Assembly (NCBI GenBank): GCA_023451395.1
Contig: JAEXZL010000219.1
Location: 1-6,174, forward strand
Source: Bacillota bacterium
GTDB taxonomy: Bacteria; Bacillota; Clostridia; Clostridiales; Clostridiaceae
Length of the DNA stretch: 6,174 bases
Reading direction: 5' to 3'
In this document: positions 5,569-6,174 of the stretch, piece after piece
How the letters are laid out: each line of letters begins with the position of its first letter
Position numbering within the stretch: the stretch's first letter is position 1
The notes under the pieces: model-generated
What the model was told of the DNA's origin: nothing
The model's database searches: none
What the model saw: the letters and a program-made list of their open reading frames with translations, nothing else
Program-made: the position numbers and the translations under genes

Positions 5569-6174
5569 GTGAAACTTATAAATAAAAAATGGAGTGAAGA
5601 TGAGTTTTTTAAAGTAAGAGAAGAGGTTTTAAATCACTGGACTACTGGTAAGGATGTTAATCTCCAGGAGGCAGTGGATTATCTTAAAAAAGTACCTGAA
5701 CATAAAAGCTTTCCTAAGAAGCTAATAAAAGCAAAAGAGGAAGGAATTACTCTAGCACAGCCTAGAGCTGGAGTTGCTTTAATTGAAGAACATATAAATC
5801 TTCTCACTTATCTTCAAAATCAGGGAGAGGCGGATTTACTACCATCCACAATAGATAGCTATACAAGACAGAATCGTTATGATGAGTGTGAAATTGGTAT
5901 AAAAGAAAGCCGACTCACTGGAAGATCCTTATTAAATGGATTTCCAGTGGTAAATCATGGAGTTCATGGTTGCAGAAAGGTTTTTGAAGAAATAGGCTTA
6001 CCAATACAAGCAAGACATGGTACACCAGATGGAAGACTTTTAGCAGAAATTATTCATGCATCAGGATGGACTTCCAACGAAGGAGGGGGTATTTCCTATA
6101 ATATACCTTATGCTAAGAGCGTAACCCTTGAAAAATCTATACTAGATTGGCAGTATTGTGATAGGCTTGTAGGC
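5569..6174 (+). CDS. glmE: Glutamate mutase epsilon subunit (catalytic E chain), 5' part only
   Basis: The gene starts at GTG 5569 with AGGGG at 5556-5560, 8 nt upstream, and is open to the window edge: 202 codons of an expected 480 or so. The start is MKLINKKWSEDEFFKVREEVL. Residue numbering coincides with the crystallised Clostridium cochlearium enzyme, and the key residues are present: the substrate-binding 'arginine claw' R66 (QPRAG), R100 (YTRQNR) and R149 (ARHGTPD), E171 (the proposed catalytic base/acid, in WTSNEGGG), and Y177 and Y181 (YNIPYAK). GlmE is a TIM barrel that holds glutamate and the adenosyl group and pairs with GlmS to form the radical enzyme making 3-methylaspartate. The gene is last of the visible operon; methylaspartate ammonia-lyase would be the expected next gene. 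The rest of the barrel, including the conserved Lys326, cannot be checked here. Confidence 0.97.
   Translation, partial: MKLINKKWSEDEFFKVREEVLNHWTTGKDVNLQEAVDYLKKVPEHKSFPKKLIKAKEEGITLAQPRAGVALIEEHINLLTYLQNQGEADLLPSTIDSYTRQNRYDECEIGIKESRLTGRSLLNGFPVVNHGVHGCRKVFEEIGLPIQARHGTPDGRLLAEIIHASGWTSNEGGGISYNIPYAKSVTLEKSILDWQYCDRLVG

Noticed and set aside
5547..5585. ATG-initiated 12-codon ORF between glmL and glmE
   Set aside because: It has no ribosome binding site of its own; the AGGGG inside it serves the glmE GTG start at the right spacing.

Overview
The window looks like chromosomal DNA of a low-GC, spore-forming, amino-acid-fermenting member of the Clostridia. The evidence is the AT-rich base composition, AGA/ATA-rich codon use, strong GGAGG-type ribosome binding sites, a CwlD-type cortex amidase (a gene of endospore formers), and the coenzyme-B12-dependent glutamate mutase genes glmS-glmL-glmE, which are the classic clostridial route of glutamate fermentation. 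I cannot name the species from the sequence alone.

Left part (1-2583): an accessory and sporulation-related block. A minus-strand gene runs off the left edge. It encodes a protein with no signal peptide and with repeated beta-sandwich-like modules of the 'NxxxNxSFE...W' type, resembling NTTRR-F1 or carbohydrate-binding-like domains, and may be a spore-surface protein. It diverges from cwlD on the plus strand across an AT-rich region that carries a sporulation-sigma-like promoter for cwlD. cwlD ends at a perfect 13-bp stem terminator. Facing it on the minus strand is a membrane-anchored protein whose C-terminal half resembles the DUF3048/YerB C-terminal domain.

Right part (2590-6174): a compact plus-strand operon. 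A good extended -10 promoter (TTGAAA-N17-TAATAT) is followed directly by a short leader containing a tandem 8-bp repeat and a near-palindrome, which is a candidate operator. Next comes a GntR-type regulator with an unfamiliar C-terminal domain, then glmS (B12-binding sigma subunit), glmL (ASKHA-fold accessory protein) and the 5' 202 codons of glmE (catalytic epsilon subunit, cut by the window edge). Gaps between these genes are only 16-25 nt and each gene has its own ribosome binding site, so they are almost certainly co-transcribed.

Functionally, GlmS and GlmE form the adenosylcobalamin-dependent mutase that converts L-glutamate to (2S,3S)-3-methylaspartate, GlmL is thought to maintain the enzyme, and the GntR protein probably controls the operon. 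The next expected gene, methylaspartate ammonia-lyase, would lie beyond the right edge. No adenosylcobalamin riboswitch is visible upstream. I see no tRNA, rRNA, CRISPR array or insertion sequence. The least ordinary elements are the regulator's effector domain with its candidate operator, and the repeated-module putative surface protein. The glutamate mutase genes themselves are a known system.
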